This document shows, piece by piece, positions 1 through 7,100 of a DNA stretch of 7,322 nt. The stretch is taken from positions 1-7,322 of the forward strand of contig JAFPTE010000215.1 in the NCBI GenBank assembly GCA_017400415.1. The letters are read 5' to 3'. The stretch's first letter is position 1. Each line of letters starts with the position of its first letter. The position numbers and the translations under genes were made by a program. The notes under the pieces are model-generated. The model was not told the DNA's origin. It worked only from the letters and a program-made list of their open reading frames with translations, and did no database searches. The stretch comes from Oscillospiraceae bacterium. GTDB taxonomy: Bacteria; Bacillota; Clostridia; Oscillospirales; Oscillospiraceae.

Positions 1-376
1 CCAGGCCCTCTTGGAGCCCACCAAAATATACGTGAAGCCCATGCTGGCCCTTATGGAGAAGGTAAAGGTCAGAAGCGTTGCCCACATCACCGGCGGCGGC
101 TTCTATGAGAATATCCCCAGAGCCCTGCCCCAGGGCCTGGGCGCCGTCATCAAGCGCAGTGACGTGCGGGTACTGCCCATCTTCAATCTCCTGCAGCGCC
201 TGGGAGGCGTGCCCGAGCGGGAGATGTTCAACGTGTTCAATATGGGCGTGGGCATGGTTTGCATGGTCGCTCCCGAGGACGCAGAGGAGGCGGTCCGCAT
301 CCTCCGTGAAAACGGGGAGGAGGCCTATGTTCTGGGCACCGTCCAGCCCTCCGACGTGCGGGTGACCCTATGCTGA
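1..376 (+). CDS. purM: Phosphoribosylformylglycinamidine cyclo-ligase (AIR synthetase), C-terminal part
   Basis: PurM uses ATP to close FGAM into 5-aminoimidazole ribonucleotide in the cytoplasm, the fifth step of purine synthesis. Only about the last 124 residues are present (frame beginning at base 2), against a usual length near 340, so the N-terminal ATP-binding half lies upstream of the window. The visible part carries the family's C-terminal signatures: LLEPTKIYVKP at the left edge, then AHITGGGFYENIPRALPQGLGA, PIFNLLQRLGGV, and REMFNVFNMGVGM, ending in an EEAYVLGTV strand. The apparent TTG start at base 11 is simply the second leucine of that LLEPT stretch and is not a real start. The TGA stop at 374-376 overlaps the ATG of the next gene by seven bases (370-376), which suggests translational coupling. 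The frame is intact and nothing looks degraded. Confidence 0.96.
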   Translation, partial: QALLEPTKIYVKPMLALMEKVKVRSVAHITGGGFYENIPRALPQGLGAVIKRSDVRVLPIFNLLQRLGGVPEREMFNVFNMGVGMVCMVAPEDAEEAVRILRENGEEAYVLGTVQPSDVRVTLC

Positions 377-1665
377 AGGCGAGAATCGCAGTTCTGGTCT
401 CCGGCGGGGGCACCAACCTCCAGGCGCTCATTGACAGCCAGAGTCGGGGAGACCTGAAAAGCGGCGAAATAGTCCTGGTGGTGTCAAACGTGCAGGGGGC
501 CTACGCCCTGGAGCGGGCGAAAAACGCCGGCATCGAGAGTCTGTACCTTTCACGAAAGGCCCTGGGCGGCCAGGAGGCCTTTGAGGAGGCCCTGGACCGG
601 GAACTTCGGAGCCGGGGAGTGGAGCTTATCATCCTGGCGGGCTTCATGAGCATACTGACCGCCGGCTTCACGAAAAAATGGCCGGAGCGGATAATAAACA
701 TCCACCCGGCCCTCATACCCAGCTTCTGCGGCAAGGGCTATTACGGCCTCCGTGTCCACGAGGCGGCCCTCGCCTATGGGGTGAAGGTCACCGGCGCCAC
801 GGTGCATTTTGTAAACGAGATCCCCGACGGGGGCAGGATAATCAGCCAGAAGGCGGTGCCCGTCCTGGAGGGGGATACCCCGGAGGTGCTGCAGCGGCGG
901 GTCATGGAGCAGGCGGAGTGGATTCTGCTGCCCCAGGCCGCCGAGACCGTATCACAAAAAATTATAAAGGAGCGAGGAAAAATGTCCGACCTTTTCAGCT
1001 ATCTCAGCCAGCGTCCCTACCCCGGCCGGGGCATAATGCTGGGCAGGACCCCCTCCGGCAGGAGCGCCTGCGTCTATTTCATCATGGGCCGCAGCGTCAA
1101 CAGCCGGAACAGAGTTTTTGAAAAGACACCTGACGGCATCCGCACCAGGGCCTTTGACGAGAGCAAGATGTCAGACCCCAGCCTTATCATCTACCACCCG
1201 GTCCGCCGCTATGAGGGCAAGCTCATCGTGACAAACGGCGACCAGACCGATACAATCCGTGACTTCATGGCCCAGGGCAAGTGCTACCGCCACGCCCTGA
1301 ATACCCGGACCTTCGAGCCGGACGCCCCCAACTTCACCCCCCGCATCTCCGGCGTGGTGAAGCCCGACGGGAACTATAACCTTTCCATTCTCAAGAGCCT
1401 TGACGGTGACGAGAGCGAGACCTGCCGCTATTTCTATGAGTACTCCCCGGCGAAGGCCGGCGTGGGCCACTTCATCAGCACCTACGTGGGCTTCGGCGAC
1501 CCCATCCCCTCCTTCCGGGGGGAGCCCGTCCAGGTCCAGGTGCCGGAGCTTGGCGCAGCGGAGCTTGCGGAGAAGGTCTGGAACGCCCTTGACGAGGATA
1601 ACAAGGTCTCCCTCTACGTGTGCGTAGGGGAGGACGAGGTCATTATTAATAAGAATAAGGAGTGA
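370..1665 (+). CDS. purN: Fused GAR transformylase (PurN) - IMP cyclohydrolase (PurO-like)
   Basis: One open frame of 431 codons carries two purine enzymes. Residues 1 to about 195 are a complete formyltetrahydrofolate-dependent glycinamide ribonucleotide transformylase: VLVSGGGTNLQAL near the start (phosphate loop), the INIHPALIP motif with catalytic Asn110 and His112, TGATVHFVNE, then Asp153 in IPDGG. This makes FGAR from GAR. Residues 205-431 form an IMP cyclohydrolase of the archaeal PurO type (PF07826, Ntn-like fold): YPGRGI at 217-222, TNGDQTD from 288, PNFTPRIS at 320-327. This domain closes FAICAR to IMP, the last step of the pathway. In related Clostridia I know these as two separate adjacent genes. 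Only about ten residues (SQKIIKERGK) link them here, and that linker is encoded by a Shine-Dalgarno-like stretch directly before an in-frame ATG at 982. The start is ATG 370, inside the purM stop region, with GGTGA at 361-365 as a modest binding site. Domain assignments are firm. Whether the fusion is real is uncertain. Confidence 0.9.
   Translation: MLKARIAVLVSGGGTNLQALIDSQSRGDLKSGEIVLVVSNVQGAYALERAKNAGIESLYLSRKALGGQEAFEEALDRELRSRGVELIILAGFMSILTAGFTKKWPERIINIHPALIPSFCGKGYYGLRVHEAALAYGVKVTGATVHFVNEIPDGGRIISQKAVPVLEGDTPEVLQRRVMEQAEWILLPQAAETVSQKIIKERGKMSDLFSYLSQRPYPGRGIMLGRTPSGRSACVYFIMGRSVNSRNRVFEKTPDGIRTRAFDESKMSDPSLIIYHPVRRYEGKLIVTNGDQTDTIRDFMAQGKCYRHALNTRTFEPDAPNFTPRISGVVKPDGNYNLSILKSLDGDESETCRYFYEYSPAKAGVGHFISTYVGFGDPIPSFRGEPVQVQVPELGAAELAEKVWNALDEDNKVSLYVCVGEDEVIINKNKE
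967..972 (+). promoter_or_regulatory. Internal Shine-Dalgarno inside the fused frame
   Basis: AAGGAG followed by nine bases and ATG at 982. A second purine cluster, GAGG at 974-977, lies closer to the ATG. A run of six A (956-961) precedes it, and a +1-frame TAA at 965-967 abuts the Shine-Dalgarno. This is the arrangement expected of two separate genes, yet it lies within an uninterrupted coding frame. Confidence 0.75.
982..1665 (+). other. purO: IMP cyclohydrolase module with its own possible start (alternative CDS)
   Basis: This stretch would encode a 227-residue IMP cyclohydrolase if translation began at the internal ATG 982, which is residue 205 of the fused frame. It begins MSDLFSYLS, followed by YPGRGIMLG, the normal N-terminus for this family in Clostridia as I recall it. 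The ATG has an AAGGAG nine bases upstream, so independent initiation is plausible even if the upstream frame reads through. The family (PF07826, first described as archaeal PurO) performs FAICAR to IMP ring closure and is unrelated to the MGS-like cyclohydrolase domain of bifunctional PurH. Its neighbour downstream is an AICAR transformylase without a cyclohydrolase domain, which fits the need for a separate cyclohydrolase. It is listed as an alternative reading of the second half of the fused gene, not as an additional gene. Confidence 0.75.
1657..1662 (+). promoter_or_regulatory. Ribosome binding site deciding the AICAR transformylase start
   Basis: AAGGAG eight bases before ATG 1671. It overlaps the last codons of the upstream gene, whose TGA is 1663-1665. 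The in-frame GTG at 1662 would directly abut this site with no spacing and would add only three non-conserved residues, so ATG 1671 is the better start. Confidence 0.8.
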
Positions 1666-1670
1666 GGGAA

Positions 1671-2855
1671 ATGAAGGAATTTGAGCTCAAGTACGGCTGC
1701 AACCCCAATCAGAAGCCTGCCCGCATCTTCATGAAGGACGGGAGCGAGCTGCCCGTTGAGATTCTCAACGGCAGACCGGGCTACATTAACTTCCTGGACG
1801 CACTGAACTCCTGGCAGCTGGTCCGGGAGCTGGAGCGGGAGCTGGGTCTTCCCGCCGCCGCCAGCTTCAAGCACGTATCCCCCGCCGGGGCCGCCCTGGG
1901 CGTGCCCATGAGCGAGCGGCTCAAAAAGGCCTGCTTCGTGGACGATATTCCGGGCCTTGACGACTCACCCCTTGCCCTGGCCTACGCCAGAGCCCGGGGC
2001 ACGGACCGCATGAGCTCCTTCGGAGACTGGATCGCCCTCTCCGACACCTGTGACGAGGTCACCGCCCGCATCATCAAGCGTGAGGTGTCCGACGGCGTCA
2101 TCGCCCCGGGCTACACCCCCAGAGCTCTGGAGATACTCCGCTCCAAGAAGGGCGGAGCCTACAACGTGGTGAAGATCGACCGGGCCTATACCCCCGCCCC
2201 GGAGGAGACCAAGGACGTCTTCGGCGTCACCTTCGCCCAGGGGAGAAACGAGTTCAGAATCTATGACGGGCTCCTGGACAACGTGGTCACCAGAATAAAG
2301 GATATCCCCGACTCCGCAAAGCGGGACCTTATCGTGTCCCTCATAACCCTCAAGTACACCCAGTCCAACTCCGTGGCCTACGCCTTCGACGGCCAGGCCA
2401 TCGGCGTGGGCGCCGGCCAGCAGAGCCGCATCCACTGCACCCGTCTGGCGGGCACCAAGGCGGACACCTGGCACCTGAGACAGTCCGACCGGGTGCTGTC
2501 GCTGCCCTTCCGGGCGGACCTGGGCAGGGCGGACCGGGACAACGCCATCGACGGCTACATCAACAAGAATGAGGAGGACGTGACCGCCGACGGCGTCTGG
2601 CAGCGGTTCTTCACCGAGCAGCCCAGGCCCTTCACCGCTCAGGAGGAGCGGGAGTACCTGGACACCGTAACCGGCGTGTCCCTGGGCTCCGACGCCTTCT
2701 TCCCCTTCGGCGACAACGTGCAGCGGGCCTATAAGTCCGGCGTCAAGTACATCGCCGAGCCCGGCGGCTCCAAGCGGGACGACAACGTTATCGAGACTGC
2801 GGACCGGCTGGGAATAGCCATGGCCTTCACCGGCATGCGCCTGTTCCACCATTAA
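1671..2855 (+). CDS. purH: Stand-alone AICAR transformylase, eukaryote-like (no cyclohydrolase domain)
   Basis: This 394-residue protein transfers a formyl group from 10-formyltetrahydrofolate to AICAR, giving FAICAR, the penultimate step to IMP. It matches the AICARFT domain (PF01808 type) alone; the roughly 200-residue N-terminal MGS-like IMP cyclohydrolase domain of bifunctional PurH is absent. It starts directly with LKYGCNPNQKPARIF. The catalytic Lys-His pair is Lys67-His68 in SFKHVSPAGAALG, followed by ARARGTDRMSSFGD, REVSDGVIAPGY, LKYTQSNS with Asn233, GVGAGQQSRIHCTRLAG at 245-261, SDAFFPF with Asp341, and a C-terminal MRLFHH. From memory these correspond to Lys266, His267, Asn431 and Asp546 of human ATIC, and the wording is much closer to the animal enzyme than to E. 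coli PurH. The gene starts six bases after the cyclohydrolase stop, so the two enzymes of this two-step sequence are made side by side. Function is firm. The purH symbol is used for the transformylase activity only. Confidence 0.95.
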   Translation: MKEFELKYGCNPNQKPARIFMKDGSELPVEILNGRPGYINFLDALNSWQLVRELERELGLPAAASFKHVSPAGAALGVPMSERLKKACFVDDIPGLDDSPLALAYARARGTDRMSSFGDWIALSDTCDEVTARIIKREVSDGVIAPGYTPRALEILRSKKGGAYNVVKIDRAYTPAPEETKDVFGVTFAQGRNEFRIYDGLLDNVVTRIKDIPDSAKRDLIVSLITLKYTQSNSVAYAFDGQAIGVGAGQQSRIHCTRLAGTKADTWHLRQSDRVLSLPFRADLGRADRDNAIDGYINKNEEDVTADGVWQRFFTEQPRPFTAQEEREYLDTVTGVSLGSDAFFPFGDNVQRAYKSGVKYIAEPGGSKRDDNVIETADRLGIAMAFTGMRLFHH

Positions 2856-2884
2856 AATACCCTTTTGAAAGGAATGGTCACCCA
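2856..2884 (+). promoter_or_regulatory. Short intergenic spacer with the purD ribosome binding site
   Basis: This 29-base gap is the longest non-coding stretch in the window. It holds AAAGGA at 2868-2873, eleven bases before ATG 2885, a slightly long but usable spacing. A tiny CCTTT-TG-AAAGG palindrome overlaps it. The palindrome is too small, and not followed by a T-run, to be a terminator. Confidence 0.6.
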
Positions 2885-4159
2885 ATGAGAATAATGGTGG
2901 TCGGCGGAGGCGGCCGGGAGCACGCCATAATCAAGGCCCTCCGCAAAAACCCCTCTGTTGAGGAGATTTACTGCCTGCCCGGCAACGGCGGCATTGCCGC
3001 CGACGCAAGGTGCGTGCCCATCGGGGCAAAGAACATCCCCGCCATCGTGGGCTTTGCCAGGGAGGCGAAGATAGACTACGCCGTGGTGGCTCCGGATGAC
3101 CCCCTGGCCCTGGGCTGCGTGGACGCCCTGGCGGAAATCGGCGTTCCGGCCTTCGGCCCGGATAAGAAGGCCGCCGTCATCGAGGCCAGCAAGGTCTTCT
3201 CCAAGGACCTGATGAAAAAGTACGGCATACCCACCGCCGCCTATGAGGTCTTCACCGATGCCGCAGCCGCCCTGGAGTATGTGAAGAATACCCCCGCCCC
3301 CCTGGTGGTGAAGGCCGACGGCCTGGCCCTGGGCAAGGGCGTCACGGTCTGCATGGACCGGCAGACCGCCGTGGAGGCCGTGAAGGCCTGCATGGAGGAT
3401 ATGGTCTTCGGTGACTCCGGCTCCAGGATAGTTATCGAGGAGTTCCTGGAGGGTCCGGAGGTCAGCGTTCTGAGCTTTACGGACGGCGAGACCGTGGTGC
3501 CCATGGTCAGCAGCATGGACCACAAGCGGGCCCACGACGGGGATACGGGCCCCAACACCGGCGGCATGGGCACCGTGGCCCCCAATCCCTATTACACCCC
3601 CGCCATAGCGGCGGAGTGCATGGAAAAAATCTTCCTGCCCACGATCCGGGCCATGAAGGCGGAGGGCAGACCCTTCCGGGGCTGCCTGTACTTCGGCCTT
3701 ATGCTGACGAAAAACGGCCCCAAGGTCATCGAGTACAACTGCCGCTTCGGCGACCCGGAGACCCAGGTGGTGCTGCCCCTGATGGAATCCGACCTGCTCA
3801 CCGTCATGCAGGCGGTGACGGAGGGGAGACTTAAGGACGCAGAGGTAAAATTCTCGGATAAGAGCGCCTGCTGCGTGGTCCTGGCCTCAAAGGGCTACCC
3901 GGGCTCCTACGCCAAGGGCTGCCCCATAACCCTGCCGGAAGCCGAGAAAAACCGGGATATATACGTGGCCGGCGCCGCCCTGGACGAGAACGGGGAGCTG
4001 AAATCCTCCGGCGGCAGAGTTCTGGGCGTGGTGGCTGTGGAGGATACCCTCCTGGACGCCGTGCGAGGGGCCTATGAGTACGCCGAGAAGGTTGACTTTG
4101 CCGGCGGCTTCAAGCGCAGCGATATCGGCGCCAGAGCCCTCCGGGCGAAAGGAGAATAA
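2885..4159 (+). CDS. purD: Phosphoribosylamine-glycine ligase (GAR synthetase)
   Basis: PurD joins glycine to 5-phosphoribosylamine using ATP, giving GAR, the second step of purine synthesis. The 424-residue length is normal for the monofunctional bacterial enzyme. In order: the N-terminal loop VVGGGGREHAI (5-15) and LPGNGG; ATP-grasp residues around Lys143 in PLVVKADGLALGKGV (139-153); EEFLEGPEVSVLSF; the signature MDHKRAHDGDTGPNTGGMG (211-229); and the metal-binding EYNCRFGDPETQ (283-294, with Glu283 and Asn285). A C-terminal PurD-C domain ends the protein. The segment usually reading GPEAPL is APDDPL here (69-74), a departure from the E. coli consensus that I believe recurs in Clostridia. 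The ATG start is fixed by the conserved MRIMVVGGGGREHA opening. The gene ends three bases before the purL start, so it is co-transcribed and likely coupled. No disruption is seen. Confidence 0.98.
   Translation: MRIMVVGGGGREHAIIKALRKNPSVEEIYCLPGNGGIAADARCVPIGAKNIPAIVGFAREAKIDYAVVAPDDPLALGCVDALAEIGVPAFGPDKKAAVIEASKVFSKDLMKKYGIPTAAYEVFTDAAAALEYVKNTPAPLVVKADGLALGKGVTVCMDRQTAVEAVKACMEDMVFGDSGSRIVIEEFLEGPEVSVLSFTDGETVVPMVSSMDHKRAHDGDTGPNTGGMGTVAPNPYYTPAIAAECMEKIFLPTIRAMKAEGRPFRGCLYFGLMLTKNGPKVIEYNCRFGDPETQVVLPLMESDLLTVMQAVTEGRLKDAEVKFSDKSACCVVLASKGYPGSYAKGCPITLPEAEKNRDIYVAGAALDENGELKSSGGRVLGVVAVEDTLLDAVRGAYEYAEKVDFAGGFKRSDIGARALRAKGE
4148..4154 (+). promoter_or_regulatory. Ribosome binding site for purL, supporting a GTG start
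   Basis: AAAGGAG lies within the last codons of purD, eight bases before GTG 4163. No ATG in the purL frame occurs until well inside the conserved N-terminal region (DELDMSGF, around residue 74), so GTG 4163 is the start. Confidence 0.8.
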
Positions 4160-4162
4160 GCC

Positions 4163-7100
4163 GTGGTATACAGAGTTTTTGTGGAAAAGAAGCCCGGCCT
4201 TCGCCATGAGGCCGAAAGCCTTCTGCACGATATAAACGAGATCCTGGGCATCCCCTCCGTGACGGAGGTCCGCCTGGTGAACCGCTATGACGCCGAGGGC
4301 CTGAGCCCGGAGGCCTTCAATGCCGCCAGGGCCACGGTCTTCGCCGAGCCCCAGCTGGACGACACCGCCGACGAGCTGGATATGTCCGGCTTCACCGCCT
4401 TTGCCGTGGAGTATCTGCCGGGCCAGTTCGACCAGCGGGCGGACTCCGCCGCCCAGTGCATCCAGATCCTGACCCAGGGGGACCGGCCGGAGGTCAGAAC
4501 GGCGAAAATCTATCTTCTGGCCGGGGACGTGACAGGCCCGGAGCTGGAGAAGATAAAAAAGTACGTCATCAACCCCGTGGAGGCCAGAGAGGCCGGCTTC
4601 GGCACCTTCGCCACCCTGAAATCCGAGTACGCCGTGCCGGAGAAGGTGGCCGTGCTGACCGGCTTCCGGGATATGGATGAGGCGGCGGAGGCGGAGATGG
4701 TCCGCTCCCTGGGCCTTGCCATGGACCGGGACGACCTGGACTTCTGCCGCAGCTTTTTCCGGGATGAGGGCAGAGACCCCACCATCACGGAAATCCGCAT
4801 GATAGATACCTACTGGTCCGACCACTGCCGCCACACCACCTTCCTGACCCACCTGGAAAACGCCTGCTTTGAGGACCCGGAGGCGGAGAAGGAATTCCGC
4901 CAGTATCTGGCCATGCGGGAGGCGGTGGGGGATAAGAAGCCCGTTTGCCTTATGGATATGGCCACAGTGGGGGCAAAGTACCTGAAAAAGCAGGGAATCC
5001 TTCGCAATGTGGATGAATCCGAGGAAATTAACGCCTGCACGGTGAAGATAAAGGTCACCGTGGACGAAAAGGAGCAGGACTGGCTCCTCCTCTTCAAGAA
5101 CGAGACCCATAACCACCCCACGGAGATCGAGCCCTTCGGCGGAGCCGCCACCTGCATCGGCGGCGCCATCCGGGATCCCCTCTCCGGCAGAAGCTACGTC
5201 TACGCCGCCATGCGGGTCACCGGAGCGGCGGACCCCACGGTGCCCGTGTCCCAGACCCCGGAGGGCAAGCTCCCCCGGCGGAAGATAGTCACCGGCGCCG
5301 CCCAGGGCTACAGCTCCTACGGCAACCAGATTGGCCTGGCCACCGGCATTGTCAGCGAGGTCTACCATGAGGGCTACGCCGCCAAGCGCATGGAAATCGG
5401 CGCTGTCATCGCCGCCGCTCCTCAGGAGAACGTGCGCCGGGAGCGCCCGGCGCCGGGGGATATCGTCATCCTTCTGGGCGGACGCACGGGCCGTGACGGC
5501 ATCGGCGGGGCCACCGGCTCCTCCAAGGCCCACGACTCCCACTCCGTGGAGACCTGCGGCGCCGAGGTCCAGAAGGGCAACGCCCCGGAGGAGCGGAAGC
5601 TCCAGCGCCTGTTCCGCCGGAAGGACGCCACAACCCTCATAAAGCGCTGCAACGATTTCGGCGCCGGCGGCGTCTCCGTGGCAGTGGGCGAGCTGGCGGA
5701 CGGCCTTTCAATCGACCTGGGCAAGGTGCCCAAGAAGTATGAGGGCCTGGACGGCACGGAGCTGGCCATCAGCGAGAGCCAGGAGCGCATGGCCGTCGTG
5801 GTGGCCCCGGAGGATAAGGACGCATTTCTCGCTCTGGCCGCCCAGGAGAACCTGGAGGCCACGGTCATCGCCGTTGTCACCGAGGAGCCCCGGCTGGTCA
5901 TGACCTGGAACGGGGCGCAGATTGTCAATATTTCCAGAGAATTCCTGAACACCAACGGCGCACCCAAGAAGACCCAGTTTACCGTCTCCGCCCCGAAAAA
6001 GCTTCGGGAGGGCCGGGAGGGCGACTTCCGCACCGCCCTTCTCAGCATGGCCGGGGACCTGAACATAGCCTCCCAGCGGGGCCTTTCCGAGCGCTTCGAC
6101 TCCACCATCGGCGCCGCCAGCGTTCTGATGCCCTTTGGCGGCAGATACCAGAGAACGCCCATCCAGGCCATGGTCCACCGGGTGCCTCTGGATGAGGGGA
6201 TGACCGACACGGTCTCCTTCATGGCCTGGGGCTATGACCCGCTTTTGACGGAGGCCTCCCCTCTGGACGGGGCCTACACCGCCGTTGTGGAGTCCGTTTC
6301 AAAGCTCATCGCCACCGGCGCAGAGTATAAGGACGTTTACCTGACCTTCCAGGAGTACTTCCCCAAGCCCCTGCGGGATCCCAGACGCTGGGGCCTGCCG
6401 GCGGCGGCCCTTCTGGGCGCCCTGAAGGCCCAGAGAGAGCTGGGGGCCGGGTCCATCGGCGGCAAGGACAGCATGTCCGGCTCCTTTGAGGACCTGGACG
6501 TGCCCCCCACCCTGGTCTCCTTCGCCGTCACCATGGGTAAGGAGTCTGACGTGGTCTCCCCGGAGTTCAAGGAGGCAGGCCACAAGGTCTGGCTTCTGAG
6601 CCCGGACCGGGACGAGAGGGGAAGACCCCAGGCAAAGAGCCTCCTTGCCCTCTTTGACAAAGTTACCCGGCTGTGCCGCTCCGGCCGTGCAAGGGCCGTT
6701 TACACCCCCGGCATGGGTGGCATTGCGGAGGCTGTTGTGAAGATGAGCCTGGGCAACGGCCTGGGCTTCCGGTTTGAGACCGGCAGGGATATCTTCGCCC
6801 GGCAGTATGGCTCCTTCGTCGTGGAGAGCGACGGGGATATTGAGGGCGCAGAGCTCCTGGGCGAGACGATTGAAAAGCCCGAGTATATAGTGGACGGGGA
6901 CGCAGTGAGCCAGGCGGAGCTTCTCAAGGTCTATGACGGCCGACTGGAGGGGGTCTACCCCACCAAGGCCAGGGCCCAGGGCGGCGCACCCACCGTCAGC
7001 TTCACGGCGGACCACCACGCCTACACCGGCGCAAAAATCGCCCGGCCCCGGGTCATCATCCCCGTGTTCCCGGGCACCAACTGCGAGTACGACACCGCCC

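Noticed and set aside
956..984. Programmed -1 ribosomal frameshift at the A-run
   Set aside because: The zero frame already continues into the cyclohydrolase and the -1 frame gives no useful product nearby. Only a +1 shift or one-base loss reaches the TAA, and no stimulatory structure is evident.
678..1121. A plus-strand open frame of 147 codons within the purN-purO region
   Set aside because: It is an out-of-frame shadow, rich in Pro, Arg and Gly, and crosses the domain junction without any conserved feature.
1662..1670. GTG start at 1662 for the AICAR transformylase
   Set aside because: It abuts the Shine-Dalgarno with no spacer and adds three residues with no family support. ATG 1671 has ideal spacing.
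2856..2876. CCTTT-TG-AAAGG palindrome between the transformylase gene and purD as a possible terminator
   Set aside because: The stem is five pairs with a two-base loop and no T-run follows. It also contains the purD ribosome binding site, so it is most likely incidental.
1965..2885. A 306-codon minus-strand open frame opposite the AICAR transformylase
   Set aside because: It shows the same Gly/Val/Leu-rich mirror composition, has no motif, and is fully antisense to a conserved gene.
3887..5542. A 551-codon open frame on the minus strand, antisense to purD and purL
   Set aside because: Its composition (rich in Gly, Val, His, Leu, Ala, without recognisable motifs) is that of a mirror frame of GC-rich coding sequence. 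The opposite strand encodes unmistakable PurD and PurL motifs across the same bases, and the frame straddles two genes.
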